Shown: one piece after another, positions 40,337-52,191 of the stretch
Numbering within the stretch: position 1 is the stretch's first letter
Layout: each line of letters begins with the position of its first letter
From: Hyphomicrobium_A sp963812795
GTDB taxonomy: Bacteria > Pseudomonadota > Alphaproteobacteria > Rhizobiales > Hyphomicrobiaceae
NCBI GenBank assembly: GCA_963812795.1
Contig: CAWEWG010000007.1
Coordinates: 186,001-250,000 of the forward strand
Direction of reading: 5' to 3'
Length of the DNA: 64,000 bases
Translations under genes and position numbers: made by a program
The notes under the pieces: generated by a model
The model's input: only the letters and a program-made list of their open reading frames with translations
What the model was told of the DNA's origin: nothing
The model's database searches: none

Positions 40337-41083
40337 ATGGCTCAGCTCGACCCCAGGTACGCACAATCCGGCTATCCGGCCCGCACAGGGGCCGCGGTAG
40401 ACGAGGGCCTGCGCTCCTACATGCTCGGCGTCTACAATTACATGGCCGCCGGCGTGGCTCTGACGGGCGTCACGGCCTACCTCACCAGCATGATGGCTGT
40501 CGGCGCCGACGGCCAGCTCACGCAGTTCGGCGTGGCGCTCTACCAGTCGCCGCTCAAGTGGCTGGTCATGCTCGCCCCGCTCGGCTTCGTTCTCTTCCTC
40601 TCCTTCCGCGTCGAGAAGATGAGCGTCGGCGCGGCGCAGATGACGTTCTGGGCGTTCGCCGCCATCATGGGCGTGTCGCTGTCGTCGATCTTCCTGGTCT
40701 TCACCGGCCAGTCGATCACGCAGATCTTCTTCGTCACCGCCGCGACCTTCGGCGCGCTCAGCCTGTGGGGCTATACGACGAAGCGTGACATCTCCGGCTG
40801 GGGCTCCTTCCTGTTCATGGGCCTCATCGGCATCATCCTCGCCTCGGTCGTCAATATCTTCCTGCAGTCGAGTGCCTTGCAGTTCGCCGTGTCGGTGATC
40901 GGCGTGCTCGTGTTCGCCGGCCTCACCGCCTACGACACGCAGCGCATCAAGGACGGCTACACGATGGTCGCCGGTGATGCGGTGGCGATGGGCAAGAGCG
41001 CCATCATGGGCGCCCTCAGCCTCTACCTCGACTTCATCAACATGTTCATGATGCTGCTCAATCTGTTCGGCAACCGCGAGTAA
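40337..41083 (+). CDS. Bax inhibitor-1/YccA family membrane protein
   Basis: A 248-residue protein with seven hydrophobic helices, including LMLGVYNYMAAGVALTGVTA, WLVMLAPLGFVLFLSF and SVIGVLVFAGLTAYDTQRIK (the conserved C-terminal Asp pair region, DTQRI). The BI-1 family includes pH-sensitive calcium leak channels and YbhL/YccA proteins. The N-terminus is Ala/Gly-rich and soluble. It is a single-gene unit ending in a strong terminator. Confidence 0.92.
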   Translation: MAQLDPRYAQSGYPARTGAAVDEGLRSYMLGVYNYMAAGVALTGVTAYLTSMMAVGADGQLTQFGVALYQSPLKWLVMLAPLGFVLFLSFRVEKMSVGAAQMTFWAFAAIMGVSLSSIFLVFTGQSITQIFFVTAATFGALSLWGYTTKRDISGWGSFLFMGLIGIILASVVNIFLQSSALQFAVSVIGVLVFAGLTAYDTQRIKDGYTMVAGDAVAMGKSAIMGALSLYLDFINMFMMLLNLFGNRE

Positions 41084-41112
41084 GCGGCACCGACGCAGCA
41101 CTGAATTGGCGA

Positions 41113-41145
41113 GGGCCGCGGATCACTCCGCGGCCCTTTGCTTTT
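41113..41145 (+). terminator. Rho-independent terminator after the Bax-inhibitor-1 gene
   Basis: Perfect ten-base-pair stem GGGCCGCGGA / TCCGCGGCCC with a TCAC loop, followed by TTTGCTTTT. It starts 30 bases after the stop codon. Confidence 0.9.
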
Positions 41146-41247
41146 GGCGGCCACGCTGTCATCCGGGCGAGCCTCGCGAGCGCGCGCACCGGTGACCGCA
41201 GCGTCAATGGGTCTCGACAGCCCGGATGCGCTGACGGGCGGTGACGC

Positions 41248-41640
41248 CTAAGCGCCGACGAGGCGGGGGCGGCCTTCGAGAACGCTCAACACGCGGACCA
41301 GGTCGGGGCCGCGCTTCAGGATCAGCCCGGCCGGCGCCAAGACGCTGTAGGCGCCCTGCTTGCGGGCGAGCTTCGGCGATTTCTCGATGCGGAACAGCGG
41401 CACCTCGCTGGCACGCCGAAACACCGAGAACACCGCCTTGTCGCGTCCGAGATCGATGGCGTAGTCGCGCCATTCGCCGGCGGCGACCTTGCGGCCGTAG
41501 ACGGCGAGGATGGCGGTGAGTTCCGGGCGAGTGAATGTGATGCAGCGCTGAGCTTCGGAAGCTTGGCCGGATGCGGTTGGATGGCCGCGATAGTTGCCCG
41601 CCGCGTGCGGGCTGAAACTTATCGGTTCGGATTCGCTCAA
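41248..41640 (-). CDS. DUF2794 protein
   Basis: A 130-residue alphaproteobacterial protein of unknown function. The core ITFTRPELTAILAVYGRKVA, GEWRDYAIDLGRDKAVFSVF and RIEKSPKLARKQGAYSVLAP matches DUF2794 closely. It has no signal peptide or membrane segment. The N-terminal 30 residues are variable. Upstream of its start is a 474-base non-coding region. Confidence 0.9.
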   Translation of the reverse strand: MSESEPISFSPHAAGNYRGHPTASGQASEAQRCITFTRPELTAILAVYGRKVAAGEWRDYAIDLGRDKAVFSVFRRASEVPLFRIEKSPKLARKQGAYSVLAPAGLILKRGPDLVRVLSVLEGRPRLVGA

Positions 41641-42114
41641 CGGCGCCTCCCTGTCACGATGACGTCATGATCGCGCCGGTCGCGGCCGATTTCAAGGCCT
41701 GCGCGCTGCACTCTTACTGCGCATATGCATCACGTGCGCGCAAACGGCGCAGGCGCCAGCACGGAAATCCCCGACATCGTCAAATTCGCTCCGCGTGCTC
41801 GACAATGATCCGCCCCAAACAGCTGCGAGAGTGACAATCGTTGCCTCTAGACCCGGTCCGGCGGAGCCGCTCGGATTCTCAGCCCCCCAGCCCCCCGGGC
41901 AGCTTCGAGGATCGGGTTTTTAGGCAGCAACTTTCCCAGTAGTGTTACTCCCCCAATCGTTATCAGGGCCGGTTCCCCGCCGGCCCATTTTTTTGTCGCC
42001 GCGCCGTGCATGCGCCACGTGCGCTACTGGACGGTTGCATGCCGATGTCTACCTTCGCATAACCGCGCGCCGGCATGATCGCCGGCCCACCCGCGCCTGC
42101 AAGGAGCCGTCGAC
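41641..42114. other. Non-coding region with candidate small RNA end
   Basis: A 474-base region between the divergent DUF2794 gene and the M3 peptidase gene. It contains no convincing ORF. C-rich tracts (AGCCCCCCAGCCCCCCGGGC near 41880, TACTCCCCCAATC near 41947) precede a free-standing terminator at 41966-41994. No gene lies directly upstream of it on the plus strand, so it could end a small RNA; I found no clear promoter and no match to 6S, SRP or RNase P RNA. Confidence 0.4.
41966..41994 (+). terminator. Orphan Rho-independent terminator
   Basis: Stem GGGCCGG / CCGGCCC with seven-base loop, then A and seven T. It lies 121 bases before the M3 peptidase start and has no plus-strand gene behind it for about 900 bases. 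Confidence 0.8.
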
Positions 42115-44259
42115 GTGAAGAGCAAAGCCGCCAAAGCCAAGTCGAACAGCACGTCCAAGGGCAACTCCGCGGCACGCCTCGCCAAGGCACGTGTCGGCAG
42201 CGCCGCGCGCGCCAAGCCGGGCAATCCGCTGCTGGCGCGCTGGGGCGCCGCGTTCGGGCTGCCGCCATTCAAGAAGATCGACCCGGCAGCACTTCAAGGC
42301 GGCGTTTGCCGCGGCACTGAAGGAGCACAAGGCGGAGATCGCGGACATCGCCGGCGCCACGGCCAAGCCGACGTTCAACAACACCATCGTGGCGCTGGAG
42401 AAGAGCGGCCGGCTGCTCGATAGGGTCGCGCATGCGTTTTCTACAATCTCACCGGCGCCCACACCAACGAGGCGCTGCAGGCGATCGAGCGCGACATGGC
42501 GCCGAAGCTCGCCGCGCACGAGACGGCGATCATGCTCAACGGCAAGCATCTTCAAGCGCGTCGAGGATCTCTATCGAGCGCCGCGATGACGCTCGATCTC
42601 ACCGACGAGCAGCGGCGCGTGCTGGAGCTGCGCTACAAGTGGCTGGTGCGCGCCGGCGCCAAGCTCGGCGCCAAGCAGAAAGCGCGCGTCGCCGAGATCA
42701 ACCAGCGGCTGGCGACGCTGGCGACGCAGTTCTCGCAGAACGTGCTGAAGGACGAGCAGTCCTGGCGCCTGGTGCTGGGAGAACGCGACCTCGACGGCCT
42801 GCCCGAGGCGCTGCGCGAAGCCGCCGCGCGGGCCGCCGACGGACCAGGGTCTCGACGGCAAGTACGTCATCACGCTGTCGCGCTCGTCGATCGAGCCGTT
42901 CCTGCAGTTCTCCGCCCGCCGCGATCTGCGCGAGGAGGCGTTCAACGCCTGGATCCGCGCGCGGCGAGATGGGCGAGGAAACCGACAACCGCGCCATCAC
43001 CGCCGAGATCATCGCGCTGCGCGCCGAGTTCGCGGCGCTGCTCGGCTTCAAGACCTACGCCGACTACAGCCTCGAAGAGACGATGGCCAAGACGCCGGCC
43101 AGCGTGCGCGGCCTGCTGTCGGCCGTGTGGGAGCCGGCGGTGAAGCGGCGCGACTGAGCGAGCGCGACGCGCTGCAGAGCGCGCGCGCGCGAGGAGGGCG
43201 GCAACTTCTCCATCGCGCCGTGGGACTGGCGCTACTTCGCCGAGAAGGAGCGCAAGGCGCGCTTCGACGTCGACGAGGCGTCGACGCGCCCGTACCTCGT
43301 GCTCGACAACGTCATCGCCGCCGCCTTCGACACGGCGACGCGCCTGTTCGGCCTGAAGTTCAAGGAGCTGCCCGACGCGCCGCGCTATCAGGAGGACGTG
43401 CGCGTCTGGGAGGTGACCGACAAGCGCGGCGAGCACGTCGGCGTGTTCCTCGGCGACTACTTCGCGCGGCCTTCCAAGCGCTCCGGCGCCTGGATGTCGG
43501 CGTTCCGCTCGCAGTCGAAGGTGGCGGGCGAGGTCAGCCCGATCATCGTCAACGTCATGAACTTCGCCGCGGCGAGGAAGGCCAGCCGAGCCTCCTCTCG
43601 CTCGACGACGCGCGCACGCTGTTCCACGAGTTCGGCCACGGCCTGCACGGCCTGTTGTCGGACGTCACCTATCCGTCGATCTCCGGCACGTCGGTGACGC
43701 GCGACTTCGTCGAGCTGCCCTCGCAGCTCTACGAGCACTGGCTGATGGTGCCGGAGGTGCTGGAGAAGTTCGCCCTGCACCACGAGACCGGCAAGCCGAT
43801 GCCGGCAAAGCTGCTGTCGCGCATCAAGAAGGCGCGCAACTTCAACCAGGGCTTCTCGACCATCGAGTACCTGGCGTCGGCGTTCGTCGACATGGAGCTG
43901 CACGCGCATGGAGGACGCACGGTGCGCTCGACGTCGACGCGTTCGAGCGCGGCACGCTCGATCGCCTCGGCATGCCGCGCGAGATCGTCATGCGCCATCG
44001 CATCCCGCACTTCCTGCACATCATGGGCGGCTATGCGGCCGGCTACTACAGCTACCTGTGGTCGGAGGTGATGGACGCCGACGCGTTCGCCGCGTTCGAG
44101 GAGACGGGCGACGCGTTCGACGCGGCGACGGCGAAGAAGCTGCACAAGTTCATCTATTCGGGCGGCAACCGGCGCGATCCGCTGGAGGCCTACGTCGCCT
44201 TCCGCGGCCGCCCGCCGGAGATCGCCGGCCTCCTCAAGAAGCGCGGGTTGGCGGGCTAG
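42115..44259 (+). pseudogene. M3-family peptidyl-dipeptidase (Dcp-like), about twelve frameshifts
   Basis: A zinc oligopeptidase related to Dcp/oligopeptidase A. Pieces in changing frames add up to a whole protein: KPGNPLLARWGAAFGLPPFK, FYNLTGAHTNEALQAIERDM, LTDEQRRVLELRYKWLVRAG, LEETMAKTPASVRGLLSAVW, the zinc site RTLFHEFGHGLHGLL (43625-43639 encodes HEFGH), and HIPHFLHIMGGYAAGYYSYLW-like end residues. I count nine insertions and three deletions. Corrected length is 712 residues, normal for Dcp. The GTG start has AGGAG eight bases upstream. The active site is intact, so mass sequence error is likelier than decay, but its density exceeds all neighbours, hence the pseudogene label. Confidence 0.7.
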
Positions 44260-44266
44260 ACTCACC

Positions 44267-44295
44267 TGTCATCCTCGGCCTTGTGCCGAGGACCC
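44267..44295 (+). repeat. Palindromic repeat, type A copy
   Basis: TGTCATCCTCGGCCTTGTG followed by CCGAGGACCC. The inner stem TCCTCGGC / GCCGAGGA is a perfect eight-base-pair hairpin with a CTTGT loop. It lies between the convergent M3 peptidase and DUF1223 genes. Two more copies are near 51.2 kb. Confidence 0.6.
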
Positions 44296-45057
44296 TACCA
44301 GAGCCCGGTCCAGGCGGCGCCGATGATGGGGCCGGCCTTGCCCTCCTGCAGCAGGAGGATGGCGGCTTCGGTCTCCGGGCGCATCACCGCCGTGCGGGCG
44401 AGCTGCAGGCTCATCGCCTTGCCGTTCCACGTGCCGACGGGCAGCATCTCGCGCACGATGTTGGTGTAGGTGAGCGTCTTGCCCTTGTTGTCGCCGCGCT
44501 GCACCGGCACCTGCGCCGACTTCTGCACCACCGCGAACCAGATGGTCGCTTCCTTGTACTGGAAGCCCGGGCGGCGCATCGCCGGCCTCGATCTTGATCG
44601 AGTTGCGCTCGTGCCAGAAGCGGATCGGCACGCGGCCGCCCTTCAACGCCTCGTCGGTGACCTTGATCGCCTCCTCGATGGCCGCCGGATCGCTGCCGTT
44701 GACGCCGATCATGCCGTTGACGACGACCTGCGGCGTGTAGATGGCGCCGTCGCCGCGCGCCTTGGCGTAGGCCTTCTGCCGCTCGGAGTTCTTGTCGGAG
44801 GCGAGCGTGTCCTTCCAGCCGAGATAGTCCCAGATGTCGACGGGCAGCGTGATGGCGATGATGTTGGGGCGCTCGGCGAACTTGGCGAGCACCTGGTCGG
44901 CCGGCGGGCAGGTGTCGCAGCCCTGGCTGGTGAACAGCTCGAGCACGTCCTTGGGCGGTCCGAACGACGGATTGATGCCCGGGGCGTCCTGCGTCAGAGC
45001 GCTGGAAGCCGGCACAAGCAGAGCGATCGTCAGGGCAACGAGGGGAGCAAGCCGCAT
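44295..45057 (-). CDS. DUF1223 thioredoxin-like secreted protein (one frameshift)
   Basis: A protein of unknown role with a signal peptide (MRLAPLVALTIALLVPASSA). The fold is thioredoxin-like: DVLELFTSQGCDTCPPADQV has a CxxC-type Cys pair, with ALKGGRVPIRFWHERNSI later. One extra base near 44578 shifts the frame (EAGD/RRPGFQYKEATIWF); the end AAILLLQEGKAGPIIGAAWT is the family C-terminus. Corrected length is about 253 residues. The stop codon abuts the type A repeat. Confidence 0.83.
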
Positions 45058-45186
45058 GCGCGCAAAATACACCGAAAGAGGTCGCCCCATAAGACTAGGG
45101 GGCGCGGTGTAACGTTACAACAGCACTCACGAAAGTTTGTCCCCGACCACGGGCGGAGGCGTTCACTTGAGCGGTGGGCGGATCGT

Positions 45187-47907
<2,721 letters not shown>

Positions 47908-48130
47908 AATAGTCTCCCTCGTTCGGCCGCGGCGGCCGGACCTGCCCAATCGTCAACCCTGCCGCATGGCTGGCTGGCGACGGCGCGCTTCTAAGCTGGT
48001 AACCTGGCGGTCTCGGAAGCGTGCCTCTAAGCGCCTTCCGGCCCGCCAAGCTAAAGCGCTTCCGCCGCCATCTTGCGGGATTTTCCCACCGGTTCGCTAG
48101 CGCATTCTGCCACACGGATGATGAAGAGCC

Positions 48131-48763
48131 GTGCAGCTCGTTGCTGAAAATCTGGTCTTGGAGCGCGGCGGGCGCAATGTGGTCGATGGTCTTTCCCTTC
48201 GTCTCGAGGGCGGCGCCGCGCTCGTGCTCACGGGACCGAACGGCTCGGGCAAATCGACGCTTTTGCGCTCATTGGCGGGCTATCTGCGCCCAGCGTCGGG
48301 CAGCGTGCGCATCATCGGTGCCGGCGCCGATCGCGAGACGAGCGAGGTGTGCCATTTTGTCGGGCACCTCGACGGTATCAAGACGCATCTGACGGCGGCG
48401 GAGAACGTCGCCTTCTGGGCGACATACCTCGGCGGCTCGGCGGATCTGGCGGCGCGGGTCGAAGCGGCGCTGCAGCGGTTTGCGCTCGATGCACTGGCCG
48501 ACATTCCCGCGGGATATTTGTCGGCGGGACAAAAGCGGCGGCTGGCCCTGGCGCGCCTCGTCGCGGCCGAACGGCCGCTTTGGCTGCTCGATGAGCCGAC
48601 AGTGTCGCTCGACGCGGCGTCGATCGACGTGCTGGTCGCAGCGATCAACGGACACCTTGAGACCGGCGGCCTGGCGGTGATCGCCACGCATGTGCCGATG
48701 GCGCTGGCGCCGATGCAGCAGATCCGCCTCGGGCGTGTCGTGCAAGCGGAGGCGCAGCCTTGA
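48131..48763 (+). CDS. ccmA: Haem exporter ATP-binding protein CcmA
   Basis: A 210-residue ABC ATPase of the cytochrome c maturation system. Walker A is TGPNGSGKST, signature LSAGQKRRLALARL, and Walker B PLWLLDEPTVSLD. The start is a GTG (VQLVAENLVLERGG). CcmAB releases CcmE-bound haem on the periplasmic side. It heads ccmABCDG; the stop overlaps the ccmB start. Confidence 0.95.
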   Translation: MQLVAENLVLERGGRNVVDGLSLRLEGGAALVLTGPNGSGKSTLLRSLAGYLRPASGSVRIIGAGADRETSEVCHFVGHLDGIKTHLTAAENVAFWATYLGGSADLAARVEAALQRFALDALADIPAGYLSAGQKRRLALARLVAAERPLWLLDEPTVSLDAASIDVLVAAINGHLETGGLAVIATHVPMALAPMQQIRLGRVVQAEAQP

Positions 48764-49425
48764 GCGCCTTCCTCGCCCTGTTGAAACGCGATCTGCGGCT
48801 CGCCGTGCGCCAGGGCGGCGCGCTCGGAACCGCGCTCGGCTTCTACATGCTGGTCGTGACGCTGCTGCCGCTCGGGCTCGGCGCCGACCTCAACCTCTTG
48901 TCGCGCATCGCGCCGGGCGTGCTGTGGATCGCGCTGCTGCTGGCGGCGCTCTTGTCGCTCGGCCGCGTCTTCTCCTCCGACTACGAGGACGGCTCGCTCG
49001 ACATCCTGGCGACCGGCTCGCTGCCGATGGAGCTCGTCGTCGCCGCCAAGGCATTGGCGCACTGGATCTCGACCGGCATCCCCCTGGCGCTGATGGCGCC
49101 GGTGCTGGGGCTGCTGCTCAATCTCGACATCGGCGCCTACCCGCTGCTGGTCGCCACCATGCTGGTCGGCACGCCGGCGGTCAGCTTCATCGGGGCGGTG
49201 GGGGCGGCGCTGACGTTGCGCGCCTACCGGGGCGGCCTCCTGATCGCCCTATTGGTGCTGCCACTCTATGTGCCGACGCTGATCTTCGGCATGGCTGCGA
49301 TCAACGGCCTGCTGGGCGCCTCCGGAACGGGAAGTGCGTTCCTTATCCTTACCGCGCTTTCACTTGCGTCGCTCGTGCTTTGCCCGTTGGCTGCGGCAGC
49401 GGCCTTGCGTGTGCAGATGCAGTAG
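48760..49425 (+). CDS. ccmB: Haem exporter membrane protein CcmB
   Basis: A 221-residue membrane protein with six hydrophobic helices, the CcmA partner. The N-terminus SAFLALLKRDLRLAVRQGGA and the region VLWIALLLAALLSLGRVFSS with DYEDGSLDILATGSLPMELV are typical. It starts with TTG in a TTGA overlap with the ccmA stop, so translation is probably coupled. Confidence 0.94.
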   Translation: MSAFLALLKRDLRLAVRQGGALGTALGFYMLVVTLLPLGLGADLNLLSRIAPGVLWIALLLAALLSLGRVFSSDYEDGSLDILATGSLPMELVVAAKALAHWISTGIPLALMAPVLGLLLNLDIGAYPLLVATMLVGTPAVSFIGAVGAALTLRAYRGGLLIALLVLPLYVPTLIFGMAAINGLLGASGTGSAFLILTALSLASLVLCPLAAAAALRVQMQ

Positions 49426-49561
49426 AACGGCAGGAGGCAATGGACAGCAGGCAGCGAGAGCAGAAACCAAGGATGCCGGCTTTTCCCTTTTGCCGGCGGC
49501 CCGCTGCCTACTGTCCTTTGTTCATTTGCCCTTCAGCGCCCAACCCCTTAGATCAATTCCA

Positions 49562-50323
49562 ATGCAGACCCTGACCCAGCGTTTGGCCAATCCGACCCGC
49601 TTCATGGAGCTTTCGGCTCAGGTATTGCCGTGGGTCGCGGGCGCCGCCGCGGTCGTCATCGCCTACGGGCTCTATCTCAGCTTCTTTGTCGCCCCGCCCG
49701 ACTACCTGCAGGGCGAGACCGCGCGCATCATGTTCGTGCACGTGCCATGCGCCTGGCTGGCGATGGCGGTGTACGCGCTGATCGCCCTGTCCAGCTTCGG
49801 GCTGCTGGTGTTCCGCCATCCGCTGGCGGATGTCTCGGCGAAGGCGGCCGCCCCGCTCGGTGCGGCGTTCACCTTCCTCGCCCTCGTCACCGGCTCGCTG
49901 TGGGGGCGGCCGACCTGGGGCACCTATTGGGTATGGGACGCGCGTCTCACCTCGGTGCTCATCCTGTTCTTCCTCTACCTCGGGCTGATGGCGCTGCGCT
50001 CCTCGATCGAGGATGAATCGCTCGCCAGCAAGCTGACCGCCATCCTCGCCCTCGTCGGCATCGTCATGTTGCCGATCATCAAGTTCTCGGTCGAGTTCGG
50101 CAACACGCTGCACCAGCCGGCCAGCATCATCCGCGCCGGCGGTCCGACCATCGATGCGGCACTGCTGACCCCGCTGCTGGTGATGGCCGTCGGCTTCACG
50201 CTGATGTTTGTCGCCATGCATCTGAAGGCGATGCGCAACGAGATCCTGCGCCGCCGCGTCAAGGCGTTGCAGCTCGCCGAGGTCGATCGGGCGCAGTCCG
50301 GCCAATTGGCGGCGGCGGAGTAG
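49562..50323 (+). CDS. ccmC: Haem-handling protein CcmC
   Basis: A 253-residue six-helix protein that transfers haem to CcmE. The tryptophan-rich periplasmic motif is WGTYWVWD at 119-126, and the haem-axial His candidates are His60 in FVHVPCAWLAM and His184 in NTLHQP. The 136-base gap after ccmB contains nothing I recognise. It is followed by ccmD four bases later. Confidence 0.96.
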   Translation: MQTLTQRLANPTRFMELSAQVLPWVAGAAAVVIAYGLYLSFFVAPPDYLQGETARIMFVHVPCAWLAMAVYALIALSSFGLLVFRHPLADVSAKAAAPLGAAFTFLALVTGSLWGRPTWGTYWVWDARLTSVLILFFLYLGLMALRSSIEDESLASKLTAILALVGIVMLPIIKFSVEFGNTLHQPASIIRAGGPTIDAALLTPLLVMAVGFTLMFVAMHLKAMRNEILRRRVKALQLAEVDRAQSGQLAAAE

Positions 50324-50327
50324 GCGC

Positions 50328-50507
50328 ATGGATTTCGGCATCGATTTGGGACCGCACGCGAGCTTCATCTTGTCGGCCTATGGCATGGTCGTGTTGGTGG
50401 TCGGCGCGCTCATCGCCTGGCTGATTCTCGACGGACGCGAGCAGGAACGGCGCCTCGCCGGTCTCGCCGCGCGCGGCGTCAAGCGCCGTTCGGCCACCGG
50501 CGCCTGA
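50328..50507 (+). CDS. ccmD: Haem exporter subunit CcmD
   Basis: A 59-residue single-helix protein between ccmC and ccmG. Sequence: MDFGIDLGPHASFILSAYGM, a hydrophobic helix (VVLVVGALIAWLILDG), then an Arg-rich cytosolic end (REQERRLAGLAARGVKRRSA). Length, topology and position match CcmD, which releases holo-CcmE from the CcmABC complex. It starts four bases after the ccmC stop and ends 16 bases before ccmG. Confidence 0.93.
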   Translation: MDFGIDLGPHASFILSAYGMVVLVVGALIAWLILDGREQERRLAGLAARGVKRRSATGA

Positions 50508-50523
50508 CAGCAGGGAACGCGAC

Positions 50524-51141
50524 ATGCAGCCGGGCGCCGACGGCCCCACGTCCGCACGTACGAGCAAGCTCGGCTGGGTGATCGCGCCGCTGCTGATCTT
50601 CGGTGCCCTCGTTGCGCTCTTCGCCTTTGCGCTGCAGACCGGCGATCCCTCGAAGCTTCCTTCAGCGCTGATCGGCAAGACGGCGCCGGCTACGCAGTTC
50701 GCGCCCATCGAGGGGCTCACGGAGGCCGACAAGCCGGTGCCGGGCTTCGCCAGCGCCGACCTCGCCAACGGCAAGCCGAGCGTCGTCAACTTCTGGGCCT
50801 CCTGGTGCGTGCCGTGCGCCGACGAGCAGCCGCTGCTCGTCGAATTGCAAAGGCGCACCGGCGTGGCGCTGTATGGCGTCAACTACAAGGACGATGCCGC
50901 GTCGGCGCGCCGCTTCCTCGGGCGCTACGGCAATCCGTTCACCGCCGTCGGCACCGACGACAAGGGTCGCGCCGCCATCGAATGGGGTGTCTACGGCATG
51001 CCGGAGACGTTCGTGTTGAACGGCAAGGGCGAGATCGTCTTCAAGCACGTCGGCCCGGTCACGCCGCAGAGCATGGAGCAGAAGCTCATGCCGGCCATCG
51101 CCCGCGCCCAGGCCGCCGCTCCGGCGCCTACCGCGAACTAG
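50524..51141 (+). CDS. ccmG: Thiol:disulfide interchange protein CcmG/DsbE
   Basis: A 205-residue membrane-anchored thioredoxin-fold reductase keeping the apocytochrome c haem-binding cysteines reduced. Anchor helix: GWVIAPLLIFGALVALFAFA. The active site is WCVPC at residues 94-98, and the cis-Pro loop is WGVYGMPETFVL. CcmE, CcmF and CcmH are not in the window; a repeat region follows. Confidence 0.95.
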   Translation: MQPGADGPTSARTSKLGWVIAPLLIFGALVALFAFALQTGDPSKLPSALIGKTAPATQFAPIEGLTEADKPVPGFASADLANGKPSVVNFWASWCVPCADEQPLLVELQRRTGVALYGVNYKDDAASARRFLGRYGNPFTAVGTDDKGRAAIEWGVYGMPETFVLNGKGEIVFKHVGPVTPQSMEQKLMPAIARAQAAAPAPTAN

Positions 51142-51152
51142 TACCACACCAC

Positions 51153-51288
51153 TGTCATCCTCGGGCATGTCCCGAGGACCCAGCTATCCACCGGCTCGAA
51201 TGTCGAAATGCGGCTTGGCGCCCGACACCGGCACGCAATGACGGAGTTCGCTGCGTCGTGGGTCCTCGGGACAAGCCCGAGGATGACA
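51153..51288. repeat. Inverted pair of type A palindromic repeats
   Basis: Left copy 51153-51182 (TGTCATCCTCGGGCATGT, then CCCGAGGACCCA) and an inverted right copy 51259-51288 (TGGGTCCTCGGGACAAGC, then CCGAGGATGACA). Each contains an eight-base-pair hairpin TCCTCGGG / CCCGAGGA, and the two arms pair with each other across a 76-base spacer. It occupies the gap between convergent ccmG and the carbonic anhydrase gene. I recall similar dispersed repeats in rhizobial genomes. Confidence 0.75.
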
Positions 51289-51308
51289 CCGTGGAAATGC
51301 CCGAGGCG

Positions 51309-51947
51309 CTACAGCGGGAAGAACTCGTTGCGGGAGTGGTTGAGCACCGACAGCGTGCCGGAGGCGATGTCGAAGTAGGCTCCGTGCAGGGCGAGGCGCC
51401 CCTTGTTCTCGGCTTCGGTGATGAACGGGAACGTGCGCAGGTTGCGGATGGCGGTCTTGACGCCTTCCTTCTCCAGCGCCTGCAACTTTTCGCTGTGCGG
51501 CGCGGTCTGATACGCGGCGAGCACCTTCAGACGCGCGTCATCGAGCATCGACATCCAGCGCGAGATAAACTGCGCGTCGGTCTGAATGGCGGCGCTCTGG
51601 TCGAGGGCGGCTTTGACGCCGCCGCACCCGGAATGGCCCATGACGATGAGGTGCTTGACGCGCAGGTTGAGCACGGCGAACTCGATTGCCGAGCTGACGC
51701 CGTGGAATTTGCCGCCCGTCTCGTACGGGGGGACCAGGTTGGCGACGTTGCGGACGACGAACAGCTCGCCCGGCATGGCGCTGAAGATCGTTTCCGGATC
51801 GACGCGGCTGTCACTGCAGGAGATGACCATCGCCTCGGGGTTCTGCCCGTAGGCGGCCAGCTCCTCGTATTCCTCGGCCTTCGGCAGGAAGTGCCGGTGA
51901 TGGAAGCGGCGGAAGCGGTCGGCGAGTTTTTCGGGAAAGCTGCTCAT
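51309..51947 (-). CDS. Beta-class carbonic anhydrase
   Basis: A 212-residue beta-carbonic anhydrase (CO2/HCO3- interconversion). The zinc ligands are Cys44 with the CSDSR motif (Asp46-Arg48 dyad), and His105 and Cys108 in MGHSGCGGV. The start MSSFPEKLADRFRRFHHRHF is usual. It is divergent from the SulP transporter with a 244-base gap, pointing to a shared bicarbonate role. Confidence 0.94.
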   Translation of the reverse strand: MSSFPEKLADRFRRFHHRHFLPKAEEYEELAAYGQNPEAMVISCSDSRVDPETIFSAMPGELFVVRNVANLVPPYETGGKFHGVSSAIEFAVLNLRVKHLIVMGHSGCGGVKAALDQSAAIQTDAQFISRWMSMLDDARLKVLAAYQTAPHSEKLQALEKEGVKTAIRNLRTFPFITEAENKGRLALHGAYFDIASGTLSVLNHSRNEFFPL

Positions 51948-52191
51948 GGATTGGCTCAATGCCCCAGTCGGCGGCACCTGCGGGAGATGTCAAATCGTCC
52001 GGGTTGCCGGCGCCGGGCGCGACGCTTTAACCGTCGGCGCGGCTGTCGACGGGTCCGACGGTTGGCGCCGCTTGCCCGCATGCAACTCAAGGTCTATCGT
52101 CCCGCCCCGCTGGGGGATAGCTGAAAACGTTTTGCAATCAACGGCCATCGTGCATCCGCCGGCAGGTGGGAACAGAGCGGACGGAAGCCTA

